Assembly: GCA_029721435.1 (NCBI GenBank) | Contig: CM056573.1 | Coordinates: 71,800,001 to 71,864,000 of the forward strand | Source of the DNA: Gymnothorax reevesii | Taxonomy: Eukaryota > Chordata > Actinopteri > Anguilliformes > Muraenidae | Length of the DNA stretch: 64,000 nt | Reading direction: 5' to 3' | Shown: positions 31,993-44,740 of the stretch, in pieces | Layout of the letters: every line of letters starts with the position of its first letter | How positions within the stretch are numbered: the first letter of the stretch is position 1 | The notes under the pieces: generated by a model | Databases searched by the model: none | Seen by the model: only the letters and a program-made list of their open reading frames with translations | What the model was told of the DNA's origin: nothing | Made by a program: the position numbers and the translations under genes

Positions 31993-34771
31993 GTTTCACA
32001 GCATAATTTCAAGTCCAAATACTTTGAAACATTTAAAATTAGCCACAATAGCCAACAAATTGAAGCTTTAAAGCTCTGACCTCTATACTATTTAATCAAT
32101 GAAGAATCTTAGCAAAACACCATTTATTGTCCTCTGAATTCTGAAAGTACTTTGAAATGCTTTCACTGAGGCAACACCTCACAGCTTAAAAGTATTACAA
32201 AGAGTGGTGCATTTTTGTCAATAAAGAGGATGCAGCCATATTTCCACGTCATCCATGCCATGATGAAGGGAGACGCAGTAGCGCAGTGGAGAGCATGGGC
32301 TTGACTTGGGATGGAAAGATTCTGTGTTCCAGTCCTTGCCTTAGCCTGTGCAAAGTGTTCTCAGGCAAAACTCTTCACTTCCACACTGCCTCACTCTACC
32401 CAGGTGTACAAATGGGTCCCAGCAAAATTGTCAGGGAAACTTGACTGAGAGCAGTGGAAGAACCCGAGTTGGACTAGTGTCCCATCGAGGGGGTTTAGCG
32501 ATACTCCTATTTGCTTCATGTCACAGAAACCAGGGTTAAACACAGGCCTGGTGGGCCTCCAGGCATGACCTCCACGCCTGGTTAGAAATAGTCTTTATTC
32601 CGCCTGAGCAGCTGCTCATTTTGAAAACAAGAAGGGCACTTGGTAGAGCTCATACCTCCGCCAAGCCCACATCTAAGTATTATTGGTTCTGGATCCAGAA
32701 GAGTATCATCCAGACCAACAACAGCTGTGATTAGTTCCTCTTTTAGGGCAGATTCTATTCAGTGCTGAAATTTTCTGAAAATCTGTTCATTACATAAGGA
32801 CATACCGAATTGTTCCGAATATAAGACGATTCTGGATATGAGACTACTCCCCTTTCTCAAGTCATATTTTGGAAAAAATAGGGTTTTGATGACAAAATCT
32901 TGTTTTAGTCACTAAAGAATAATAATCATCGCAAAAATGTCTTTGAAAATACTGATAAAACAAACTGAAAGAAAAACCAATATAAAAGATTGCAGGCTGT
33001 TGTTTTGCGCCATCTATTGTTGTGAACATGTATTGAGTATAGACTATAAAACGCACACACAGGATGACTGTTATTGTTAGAAGCCTAGTCCACGGAAAAT
33101 ACGACGACCCCATTTCTCCGCTGTTACGTGTCTTTAATGGAACGGCGGAGGCGTCAAAGATAAAACAGGGTCACTTGAGCAAAAAGAGAGGAAATAGTAA
33201 ACATGCCCGATGGACGAGAGATGCTAATTTACTGAGATTCCGCAGAGAAGTCACTGTTATGTCAAAGACGCAGAGTGCATCGTATGCCTGTTCCGTGGAT
33301 ATGTAAAAAGCACCGTTGCCATAAACATATCTCCCCAGCGGGCCACAGTACGAAGTAGATTCCCAGTCCGTCGTGGAAACATATACTGGTGTACGTGCGA
33401 TTAGGTAGTGATTGTTTTTAAATTTCATTTGATTTCATTTGACACACTCTTTTTACTTGAACAAAAGATTGACCGCGATTCCGTACCATGCTTTCTGTTA
33501 ACGTTCTGACAAAATGTGGCAGCCCTCCATGCTGAGGTTCGGGCGTGTAAAGTCACCGAACAGGCCTTGTGGTGACGTGTCTTAAATGGAACACTCGAGG
33601 CGTCATAAATCAGACCGGGTCACTTGAGCAGAAGAAAACAAAGGAGTAAACAAGCCCGATGGATGAGAGGTTCGAATTCTCTTGGATTCTGCTGAGAAGT
33701 CGCTTTGACGTCAAAGAGCCAGAGTGCATCGAATGTTCATTTTGTTGCTATAACAACAGCACCGTTGCTATAAACAACTCTGCCCAGGGAGCCGACGGAA
33801 GAATGCTGATTCTCAGTCCGTGTCCAATGCTCATGGAAAGATGTCCAGGAGAACGTGCGATTTGGCAGTGATTTTATTTTTATGAAATTAGATTTTAATT
33901 GACTCACTCTTTGTTTAAACAAAAAAAAAATGCGCGATTCAGTAGCATGCTTTCTGTTTACGTATTGACAAAATGTGCCTGCCCTCCACTTAGCCGTCGG
34001 GCTTGTCTTGTGACCAAACAGGCTCTGCTGTGACGTGACTTAAATGGATCAACGGAGGTTTCAAATTCTCCGGCAGCTACAGGTCTCAAAAAAGTTGGGA
34101 CACTTGTAAAAAGGGGCTTTAAAGCATTGAATTTCTAAGAGAATCAGCTGAAAGAACATTTAGCAAGTAATTAAGTTAACTGTCATCTGCTGCGCAACAT
34201 GATTACTTATAAATGGGTTGTCATTGAGAGGCTGAGTTTCTCAGAAGTAAAGATGGCCAGAAGCTCTCCCACCTGTGAAGGCTTGCATAAAAAAAAATGT
34301 TGAATACTTTAAAAACACTGCTCCTCGACGTTAAATTGCAAAGGCATTGAAGGTCTCATCATCTTCAGTACATGACATCATCAAAAGATTCAGAGTAACT
34401 GGAAAAATCTCTGCCTGTAAGGGACTAGGCCGAGACCTTTACTGGATGCCCTTTATCTTTGGACCCTCAGATGCCACTGCATCACTCACCGGCATGATTC
34501 TTGGGATTCTGCAATAATAGAGAAAGAAAAAACATCACTGATTATACCTAGAACTGCCACAAGGTCATTCTGACCTCCATTAGTCCCAGTGCAAAAGAAT
34601 GTAAATGGACTATATAGGGGCTGACTATGGAGCTAGTCAGATTGGCAGCTCAAAGCACTTGACAGTAGCCTAATACCTCACGTATGCCCATTTATGCAAC
34701 ACATTCATACACTGACGGCTACGCAAGGCAGTCAACTGCATCTTGGTTGACTGCATTTTGTTACTTTTAGA
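31588..34771 (+). repeat. Unit 10, type B (third of three)
   Basis: Complete 3,184-bp unit: ORF 31588-31992, SINE 32270-32560, Tc1 relic 34080-34517. It has the full B set with GCTGAGGTTCGG near 33532. It pairs with the unit at 47525 at the 15,937-base lag, except inside the ORF, where the two differ at codons 79 and 115. Confidence 0.96.
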
Positions 34772-35176
34772 ATGGTGTGCAGGCGCATATATAAGCCAGT
34801 TGCTGTCATGACGTCAGAATCAATTTGTTCTCCCATTTTGCAGGTAGAAATTGTGATTGTCACAGAGCTGTTCTTCTATTCATTTAGTTTATTTAGTAAG
34901 CTGGTTAGGATACCAGAAAAAGAAATTAATCAGAGGAAATGGATGAATGTAAGTCAGGCTTTGGCAAAGCTTCAGGACATGAGTTCTTGTGAGTCAGATG
35001 GAGAAGAAATATCAGGGCTCAGTGATGCTTCTAGGTCTAGTGAATCCGACTCCGATTTTGAAACTGAATGCGATCGTGAGCCACACGGTAAAGGTATCAC
35101 AGCTGCTGGGCAAACTAAGCCTTTGATGCCAGGAAGGTCACCAAAACTGGATATTTATTCACGTCATAACGCTTAG
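34772..35176 (+). CDS. 134-codon ORF, copy 11
   Basis: F38, E79, T115, P124, R131 form, at the head of a type C unit. Confidence 0.22.
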   Translation: MVCRRIYKPVAVMTSESICSPILQVEIVIVTELFFYSFSLFSKLVRIPEKEINQRKWMNVSQALAKLQDMSSCESDGEEISGLSDASRSSESDSDFETECDREPHGKGITAAGQTKPLMPGRSPKLDIYSRHNA

Positions 35177-37957
35177 GTTTCACAGCATAATTTCAAGTCC
35201 AAATACTTTGAAACATTTAAAATTAGCCACAATAGCCAACAAATTGAAGCTTTAAAGCTCTGACCTCTATACTATTTAATCAATGAAGAATCTTAGCAAA
35301 ACACCATTTATTGTCCTCTGAATTCTGAAAGTACTTTGAAATGCTTTCACTGAGGCAACACCTCACAGCTTAAAAGTATTACAAAGAGTGGTGCATTTTT
35401 GTCAATAAAGAGGATGCAGCCATATTTCCACGTCATCCATGCCATGATGAAGGGAGACGCAGTAGCGCAGTGGAGAGCATGGGCTTGACTTGGGATGGAA
35501 AGATTCTGTGTTCCAGTCCTTGCCTTAGCCTGTGCAAAGTGTTCTCAGGCAAAACTCTTCACTTCCACACTGCCTCACTCTACCCAGGTGTACAAATGGG
35601 TCCCAGCAAAATTGTCAGGGAAACTTGACTGAGAGCAGTGGGAGAACCCGAGTTGGACTAGTGTCCCATCGAGGGGGTTTAGCAATACTCCTATTTGCTT
35701 CATGTCACAGAAACCAGGGTTAAACACAGGCCTGGTGGGCCTCCAGGCATGACCTCCACGCCTGGTTAGAAATAGTCTTTATTCCGTCTGAGCAGCTGCT
35801 CATTTTGAAAACAAGAAGGGCACTTGGTAGAGCTCATACCTCCGCCAAGCCCACATGTAAGTATTATTGGTTCTGGATCCAGGAGAGTATCATCCAGACC
35901 AACAACAGCTGTGATTAGTTCCTCTTTTAGGGCAGATTCTATTCAGTGCTGAAATTTTCTGAAAATCTGTTCATTACAGAAGGACATACCGAATTGTTCC
36001 GAATATAAGACGATTCTGGATATGAGACTACTCCCCTTTCTCAAGTCATATTTTGGAAAAAATAGGGTTTTGATGACAAAATCTTGTTTTAGTCACTAAA
36101 GAATAATAATCATGGCAAAAATTTCTTTGAAAATACTGATAAAACAAACTGAAAGAAAAACCAATATAAAAGATTGCAGGCTGTTGTTTTGCGCCATCTA
36201 TTGTTGTGAACATGTATTGAGTATAGACTATAAAACGCACACACAGGATGACTGTTATTGTTAGAAGCCTAGTCCACGGAAAATACGACGACCCCATTTC
36301 TCCGCTGTGACGTGTCTTTAATGGAACGGCGGAGGCGTCAAAGATAAAACAGGGTCACTTGAGCAAAAAGAGAGGAAATAGTAAACATGCCCGATGGACG
36401 AGAGATGCTAATTTACTGAGATTCCGCAGAGAAGTCACTGTTATGTCAAAGACGCAGAGTGCATCGTATGCCTGTTCCGTGGATATGTAAAAAGCACCGT
36501 TGCCATAAACATATCTCCCCAGCGGGCCACAGTACGAAGTAGATTCCCAGTCCGTCGTGGAAACATATACTGGTGTACGTGCGATTAGGTAGTGATTGTT
36601 TTTAAATTTCATTTGATTTCATTTGACACACTCTTTTTACTTGAACAAAAGATTGACCGCGATTCCGTACCATGCTTTCTGTTAACGTGCTGACAAAATG
36701 TGGCAGCCCTCCATGCTTAGGGTCGGGCGTGTAAAGTCACCGAACAGGCCTTGTGGTGACGTGTCTTAAATGGAACACTCGAGGCGTCATAAATCAGACC
36801 GGGTCACTTGAGCAGAAGAAAACAAAGGAGTAAACAAGCCCGATGGATGAGAGGTTCGAATTCTCTTGGATTCTGCTGAGAAGTCGCTTTGACGTCAAAC
36901 AGCCAGAGTGCATCGAATGTTCATTTTGTTGCTATAACAACAGCACCGTTGCTATAAACAACTCTGCCCAGGGAGCCGACGGAAGAATGCTGATTCTCAG
37001 TCCGTGTCCAATGCTCATGGAAAGATGTCCAGGAGTACGTGCGATTTGGCAGTGACTTTTTTATATGAAATTAGATTTTAATTGACTCACGCTTTGTTTA
37101 AACAAAAAAAAAAAATGCGCGATTCAGTAGCATGCTTTCTGTTTACGTATTGACAAAATGTGCCTGCCCTCCACTTAGCCGTCGGGCTTGTCTTGTGACC
37201 AAACAGGCTCTGCTGTGACGTGACTTAAATGGATCAGCGGAGGTTTCAAATTCTCCGGCAGCTACAGGTCTCAAAAAAGTTGGGACACTTGTAAAAAGGG
37301 GCTTTAAAAGCATTGAATTTCTAAGAGAATCAGCTGAAAGAACATTTAGCAAGTAATTAAGTTAACTGTCATCTGCTGCGCAACATGATTACTTATAAAA
37401 GGGTTGTCATTGAGAGGCTGAGTTTCTCAGAAGTAAAGATGGCCAGAAGCTCTCCCACCTGTGAAGGCTTGCATAAAAAAAAATGTTGAATACTTTAAAA
37501 ACACTGCTCCTCGACGTTAAATTGCAAAGGCATTGAAGGTCTCATCATCTTCAGTACATGACATCATCAAAAGATTCAGAGTAACTGGAAAAATCTCTGC
37601 CTGTAAGGGACTAGGCCGAGACCTTTACTGGATGCCCTTTATCTTTGGACCCTCAGATGCCACTGCATCACTCACCGGCATGATTCTTGGGATTCTGCAA
37701 TAATAGAGAAAGAAAAAACATCACTGATTATACCTAGAACTGCCACAAGGTCATTCTGACCTCCATTAGTCCCAGTGCAAAAGAATGTAAATGGACTATA
37801 TAGGGGCTGACTATGGAGCTAGTCAGATTGGCAGCTCAAAGCACTTGACAGTAGCCTAATACCTCACGTATGCCCATTTATGCAACACATTCATACACTG
37901 ACGGCTACGCAAGGCAGTCAACTGCATCTTGGTTGACTGCATTTTGTTACTTTTAGA
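34772..37957 (+). repeat. Unit 11, type C
   Basis: Complete 3,186-bp unit: ORF 34772-35176, SINE 35454-35744, Tc1 relic 37265-37703. C markers are CATTACAGAAGG near 35972, AATCATGGCAAA near 36108, AACGTGCTGAC near 36685, GTCAAACAGCC near 36895 and GTGACTTTTTTA near 37052. All recur in the unit at 50709. Confidence 0.96.
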
Positions 37958-38362
37958 ATGGTGTGCAGGCGCATATATAAGCCAGTTGCTGTCATGACGT
38001 CAGAATCAATTTGTTCTCCCATTTTGCAGGTAGAAATTGTGATTGTCACAGAGCTGTTCTTCTATTCATTTAGTTTATTTAGTAAGCTGGTTAGGATACC
38101 AGAAAAAGAAATTAATCAGAGGAAATGGATGAATGTAAGTCAGGCTTTGGCAAAGCTTCAGGACATGAGTTCTTGTGAGTCAGATGGAGAAGAAATATCA
38201 GGGCTCAGTGATGCTTCTAGGTCTAGTGAATCCGACTCCGATTTTGAAACTGAATGCGATCGTGAGCCACACGGTAAAGGTATCACAGCTGCTGGGCAAA
38301 CTAAGCCTTTGATGCCAGGAAGGTCACCAAAACTGGATATTTATTCACGTCATAACGCTTAG
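37958..38362 (+). CDS. 134-codon ORF, copy 12
   Basis: F38, E79, T115, P124, R131 form, at the head of the D unit that has two 10-bp changes downstream. Confidence 0.22.
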   Translation: MVCRRIYKPVAVMTSESICSPILQVEIVIVTELFFYSFSLFSKLVRIPEKEINQRKWMNVSQALAKLQDMSSCESDGEEISGLSDASRSSESDSDFETECDREPHGKGITAAGQTKPLMPGRSPKLDIYSRHNA

Positions 38363-38930
38363 GTTTCACAGCATAATTTCAAGTCCAAATACTTTGAAAC
38401 ATTTAAAATTAGCCACAATAGCCAACAAATTGAAGCTTTAAAGCTCTGACCTCTATACTATTTAATCAATGAAGAATCTTAGCAAAACACCATTTATTGT
38501 CCTCTGAATTCTGAAAGTACTTTGAAATGCTTTCACTGAGGCAACACCTCACAGCTTAAAAGTATTACAAAGAGTGGTGCATTTTTGTCAATAAAGAGGA
38601 TGCAGCCATATTTCCACGTCATCCATGCCATGATGAAGGGAGACGCAGTAGCGCAGTGGAGAGCATGGGCTTGACTTGGGATGGAAAGATTCTGTGTTCC
38701 AGTCCTTGCCTTAGCCTGTGCAAAGTGTTCTCAGGCAAAACTCTTCACTTCCACACTGCCTCACTCTACCCAGGTGTACAAATGGGTCCCAGCAAAATTG
38801 TCAGGGAAACTTGACTGAGAGCAGTGGGAGAACCCGAGTTGGACTAGTGCCCCATCGAGGGGGTTTAGCAATACTCCTATTTGCTTCATGTCACAGAAAC
38901 CAGGGTTAAACACAGGCCTGGTGGGCCTCC

Positions 38931-38950
38931 AGGCATGACCAGGCATGACC
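38931..38950 (+). repeat. 10-bp tandem duplication AGGCATGACC
   Basis: AGGCATGACC occurs twice in a row here and once in the other units examined, just after the SINE body. It lies in the D unit starting at 37958. Confidence 0.9.
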
Positions 38951-41147
38951 TCCACGCCTGGTTAGAAATAGTCTTTATTCCGTCTGAGCAGCTGCTCATT
39001 TTGAAAACAAGAAGGGCACTTGGTAGAGCTCATACCTCCGCCAAGCCCACATGTAAGTATTATTGGTTCTGGATCCAGGAGAGTATCATCCAGACCAACA
39101 ACAGCTGTGATTAGTTCCTCTTTTAGGGCAGATTCTATTCAGTGCTGAAATTTTCTGAAAATCTGTTCATTACAGAAGGACATACCGAATTGTTCCGAAT
39201 ATAAGACGATTCTGGATATGAGACTACTCCCCTTTCTCAAGTCATATTTTGGAAAAAATAGGGTTTTGATGATAAAATCTTGTTTTTGTCACTAAAGAAT
39301 AATAATCATCGCAAAAATTTCTTTGAAAATACTGATAAAACAAACTGAAAGAAAAACCAATATAAAAGATTGCAGGCTGTTGTTTTGCGCCATCTATTGT
39401 TGTGAACATGTATTGAGTATAGACTATAAAACGCACACACAGGATGACTGTTATTGTTAGAAGCCTAGTCCACGGAAAATACGACGACCCCATTTCTCCG
39501 CTGTGACGTGTCTTGAATGGAACGGCGGAGGCGTCAAAGATAAAACAGGGTCACTTGAGCAAAAAGAGAGGAAATAGTAAACATGCCCGATGGACGAGAG
39601 ATGCTAATTTACTGAGATTCCGCAGAGAAGTCACTGTTATGTCAAAGACGCAGAGTGCATCGTATGCCTGTTCCGTGGATATGTAAAAAGCACCGTTGCC
39701 ATAAACATATCTCCCCAGCGGGCCACAGTACGAAGTAGATTCCCAGTCCGTCGTGGAAACATATACTGGTGTACGTGCGATTAGGTAGTGATTGTTTTTA
39801 AATTTCATTTGACACACTCTTTTTACTTGAACAAAAGATTGACCGCGATTCCGTACCATGCTTTCTGTTAACGTTCTGACAAAATGTGGCAGCCCTCCAT
39901 GCTTAGGGTCGGGCGTGTAAAGTCACCGAACAGGCCTTGTGGTGACGTGTCTTAAATGGAACACTCGAGGCGTCATAAATCAGACCGGGTCACTTGAGCA
40001 GAAGAAAACAAAGGAGTAAACAAGCCCGATGGATGAGAGGTTCGAATTCTCTTGGATTCTGCTGAGAAGTCGCTTTGACGTCAAAGAGCCAGAGTGCATC
40101 GAATGTTCATTTTGTTGCTATAACAACAGCACCGTTGCTATAAACAACTCTGCCCAGGGAGCCGACGGAAGAATGCTGATTCTCAGTCCGTGTCCAATGC
40201 TCATGGAAAGATGTCCAGGAGTACGTGCGATTTGGCAGTGATTTTATTTTTATGAAATTAGATTTTAATTGACTCACTCTTTGTTTAAACAAAAAAAAAA
40301 ATAAATGCGCGATTCAGTAGCATGCTTTCTGTTTACGTATTGACAAAATGTGCCTGCCCTCCACTTAGCCGTCGGGCTTGTCTTGTGACCAAACAGGCTC
40401 TGCTGTGACGTGACTTAAATGGATCAGCGGAGGTTTCAAATTCTCCGGCAGCTACAGGTCTCAAAAAAGTTGGGACACTTGTAAAAAGGGGCTTTAAAAG
40501 CATTGAATTTCTAAGAGAATCAGCTGAAAGAACATTTAGCAAGTAATTAAGTTAACTGTCATCTGCTGCGCAACATAATTACTTATAAAAGGGTTGTCAT
40601 TGAGAGGCTGAGTTTCTCAGAAGTAAAGATGGCCAGAAGCTCTCCCACCTGTGAAGGCTTGCATAAAAAAAAATGTTGAATACTTTAAAAACACTGCTCC
40701 TCGACGTTAAATTGCAAAGGCATTGAAGGTCTCATCATCTTCAGTACATGACATCATCAAAAGATTCAGAGTAACTGGAAAAATCTCTGCCTGTAAGGGA
40801 CTAGGCCGAGACCTTTACTGGATGCTCTTTATCTTTGGACCCTCAGATGCCACTGCATCACTCACCGGCATGATTCTTGGGATTCTGCAATAATAGAGAA
40901 AGAAAAAACATCACTGATTATACCTAGAACTGCCACAAGGTCATTCTGACCTCCATTAGTCCCAGTGCAAAAGAATGTAAATGGACTATATAGGGGCTGA
41001 CTATGGAGCTAGTCAGATTGGCAGCTCAAAGCACTTGACAGTAGCCTAATACCTCACGTATGCCCATTTATGCAACACATTCATACACTGACGGCTACGC
41101 AAGGCAGTCAACTGCATCTTGGTTGACTGCATTTTGTTACTTTTAGA

Positions 41148-41552
41148 ATGGTGTGCAGGCGCATATATAAGCCAGTTGCTGTCATGACGTCAGAATCAAT
41201 TTGTTCTCCCATTTTGCAGGTAGAAATTGTGATTGTCACAGAGCTGTTCTTCTATTCATTTAGTTTATTTAGTAAGCTGGTTAGGATACCAGAAAAAGAA
41301 ATTAATCAGAGGAAATGGATGAATGTAAGTCAGGCTTTGGCAAAGCTTCAGGACATGAGTTCTTGTGAGTCAGATGGAGAAGAAATATCAGGGCTCAGTG
41401 ATGCTTCTAGGTCTAGTGAATCCGACTCCGATTTTGAAACTGAATGCGATCGTGAGCCACACGGTAAAGGTATCACAGCTGCTGGGCAAACTAAGCCTTT
41501 GATGCCAGGAAGGTCACCAAAACTGGATATTTATTCACGTCATAACGCTTAG
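41148..41552 (+). CDS. 134-codon ORF, copy 13
   Basis: F38, E79, T115, P124, R131 form, at the head of a type E unit. Confidence 0.22.
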   Translation: MVCRRIYKPVAVMTSESICSPILQVEIVIVTELFFYSFSLFSKLVRIPEKEINQRKWMNVSQALAKLQDMSSCESDGEEISGLSDASRSSESDSDFETECDREPHGKGITAAGQTKPLMPGRSPKLDIYSRHNA

Positions 41553-44335
41553 GTTTCACAGCATAATTTCAAGTCCAAATACTTTGAAACATTTAAAATT
41601 AGCCACAATAGCCAACAAATTGAAGCTTTAAAGCTCTGACCTCTATACTATTTAATCAATGAAGAATCTTAGCAAAACACCATTTATTGTCCTCTGAATT
41701 CTGAAAGTACTTTGAAATGCTTTCACTGAGGCAACACCTCACAGCTTAAAAGTATTACAAAGAGTGGTGCATTTTTGTCAATAAAGAGGATGCAGCCATA
41801 TTTCCACGTCATCCATGCCATGATGAAGGGAGACGCAGTAGCGCAGTGGAGAGCATGGGCTTGACTTGGGATGGAAAGATTCTGTGTTCCAGTCCTTGCC
41901 TTAGCCTGTGCAAAGTGTTCTCAGGCAAAACTCTTCACTTCCACACTGCCTCACTCTACCCAGGTGTACAAATGGGTCCCAGCAAAATTGTCAGGGAAAC
42001 TTGACTGAGAGCAGTGGGAGAACCCGAGTTGGACTAGTGCCCCATCGAGGGGGTTTAGCAATACTCCTATTTGCTTCATGTCACAGAAACCAGGGTTAAA
42101 CACAGGCCTGGTGGGCCTCCAGGCATGACCTCCACGCCTGGTTAGAAATAGTCTTTATTCCGTCTGAGCAGCTGCTCATTTTGAAAACAAGAAGGGCACT
42201 TGGTAGAGCTCATACCTCCGCCAAGCCCACATGTAAGTATTATTGGTTCTGGATCCAGGAGAGTATCATCCAGACCAACAACAGCTGTGATTAGTTCCTC
42301 TTTTAGGGCAGATTCTATTCAGTGCTGAAATTTTCTGAAAATCTGTTCATTACAGAAGGACATACCGAATTGTTCCGAATATAAGACGATTCTGGATATG
42401 AGACTACTCCCCTTTCTCAAGTCATATTTTGGAAAAAATAGGGTTTTGATGATAAAATCTTGTTTTTGTCACTAAAGAATAATAATCATCGCAAAAATTT
42501 CTTTGAAAATACTGATAAAACAAACTGAAAGAAAAACCAATATAAAAGATTGCAGGCTGTTGTTTTGCGCCATCTATTGTTGTGAACATGTATTGAGTAT
42601 AGACTATAAAACGCACACACAGGATGACTGTTATTGTTAGAAGCCTAGTCCACGGAAAATACGACGACCCCATTTCTCCGCTGTGACGTGTCTTGAATGG
42701 AACGGCGGAGGCGTCAAAGATAAAACAGGGTCACTTGAGCAAAAAGAGAGGAAATAGTAAACATGCCCGATGGACGAGAGATGCTAATTTACTGAGATTC
42801 CGCAGAGAAGTCACTGTTATGTCAAAGACGCAGAGTGCATCGTATGCCTGTTCCGTGGATATGTAAAAAGCACCGTTGCCATAAACATATCTCCCCAGCG
42901 GGCCACAGTACGAAGTAGATTCCCAGTCCGTCGTGGAAACATATACTGGTGTACGTGCGATTAGGTAGTGATTGTTTTTAAATTTCATTTGATTTCATTT
43001 GACACACTCTTTTTACTTGAACAAAAGATTGACCGCGATTCCGTACCATGCTTTCTGTTAACGTTCTGACAAAATGTGGCAGCCCTCCATGCTTAGGGTC
43101 GGGCGTGTAAAGTCACCGAACAGGCCTTGTGGTGACGTGTCTTAAATGGAACACTCGAGGCGTCATAAATCAGACCGGGTCACTTGAGCAGAAGAAAAAA
43201 AGGAGTAAACAAGCCCGATGGATGAGAGGTTCGAATTCTCTTGGATTCTGCTGAGAAGTCGCTTTGACGTCAAAGAGCCAGAGTGCATCGAATGTTCATT
43301 TTGTTGCTATAACAACAGCACCGTTGCTATAAACAACTCTGCCCAGGGAGCCGACGGAAGAATGCTGATTCTCAGTCCGTGTCCAATGCTCATGGAAAGA
43401 TGTCCAGGAGTACGTGCGATTTGGCAGTGATTTTATTTTTATGAAATTAGATTTTAATTGACTCACTCTTTGTTTAAACAAAAAAAAAAATAAATGCGCG
43501 ATTCAGTAGCATGCTTTCTGTTTACGTATTGACAAAATGTGCCTGCCCTCCACTTAGCCGTCGGGCTTGTCTTGTGACCAAACAGGCTCTGCTGTGACGT
43601 GACTTAAATGGATCAGCGGAGGTTTCAAATTCTCCGGCAGCTACAGGTCTCAAAAAAGTTGGGACACTTGTAAAAAGGGGCTTTAAAAGCATTGAATTTC
43701 TAAGAGAATCAGCTGAAAGAACATTTAGCAAGTAATTAAGTTAACTGTCATCTGCTGCGCAACATGATTACTTATAAAAGGGTTGTCATTGAGAGGCTGA
43801 GTTTCTCAGAAGTAAAGATGGCCAGAAGCTCTCCCACCTGTGAAGGCTTGCATAAAAAAAAAATGTTGAATACTTTAAAAACACTGCTCCTCGATGTTAA
43901 ATTGCAAAGGCATTGAAGGTCTCATCATCTTCAGTACATGACATCATCAAAAGATTCAGAGTAACTGGAAAAATCTCTGCCTGTAAGGGACTAGGCCGAG
44001 ACCTTTACTGGATGCCCTTTATCTTTGGACCCTCAGATGCCACTGCATCACTCACGGGCATGATTCTTGGGATTCTGCAATAATAGAGAAAGAAAAAACA
44101 TCACTGATTATACCTAGAACTGCCACAAGGTCATTCTGACCTCCATTAGTCCCAGTGCAAAAGAATGTAAATGGACTATATAGGGGCTGACTAGAGCTAG
44201 TCAGATTGGCAGCTCAAAGCACTTGACAGTAGCCTAATACCTCACGTATGCCCATTTATGCAACACATTCATACACTGACGGCTACGCAAGGCAGTCAAC
44301 TGCATCTTGGTTGACTGCATTTTGTTACTTTTAGA
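41148..44335 (+). repeat. Unit 13, type E
   Basis: Complete 3,188-bp unit: ORF 41148-41552, SINE 41830-42120, Tc1 relic 43644-44083. It shares GTGCCCCATC and CTTGAATGG with type D but has AGAAGAAAAAAAGG near 43190 and the CACGGGCATG / GACTAGAGC pair at its right end. It matches the unit at 57085. Confidence 0.96.
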
Positions 44336-44740
44336 ATGGTGTGCAGGCGCATATATAAGCCAGTTGCTGTCATGACGTCAGAATCAATTTGTTCTCCCAT
44401 TTTGCAGGTAGAAATTGTGATTGTCACAGAGCTGTTCTTCTATTCATTAAGTTTATTTAGTAAGCTGGTTAGGATACCAGAAAAAGAAATTAATCAGAGG
44501 AAATGGATGAATGTAAGTCAGGCTTTGGCAAAGCTTCAGGACATGAGTTCTTGTGAGTCAGATGGAGAAGAAATATCAGGGCTCAGTGATGCTTCTAGGT
44601 CTAGTGAATCCGACTCCGATTTTGAAACTGAATGCGATCGTGAGCCACACGGTAAAGGTATCACAGCTGCTGGGCAAACTAAGCCTTTGATGCCAGGAAG
44701 GTCACCAAAACTGGATATTTATTCACGTCATAACGCTTAG
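44336..44740 (+). CDS. 134-codon ORF, copy 14
   Basis: Returns to L38, as in the other T-unit ORFs at 22030 and 60273. Confidence 0.22.
   Translation: MVCRRIYKPVAVMTSESICSPILQVEIVIVTELFFYSLSLFSKLVRIPEKEINQRKWMNVSQALAKLQDMSSCESDGEEISGLSDASRSSESDSDFETECDREPHGKGITAAGQTKPLMPGRSPKLDIYSRHNA

Larger units (their letters stand above)
37958..41147 (+). repeat. Unit 12, type D with two balancing 10-bp changes
   Basis: Complete 3,190-bp unit: ORF 37958-38362, SINE 38640-38930, Tc1 relic 40455-40893. D markers are GTGCCCCATC, GATGATAAAATC, CTTGAATGG, AACATAATTAC near 40572 and GATGCTCTTT near 40822. Compared with its partner at 53895 it has an extra AGGCATGACC at 38941-38950 and has lost one of two ATTTCATTTG copies near 39802, so its total length is unchanged. 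Confidence 0.96.
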
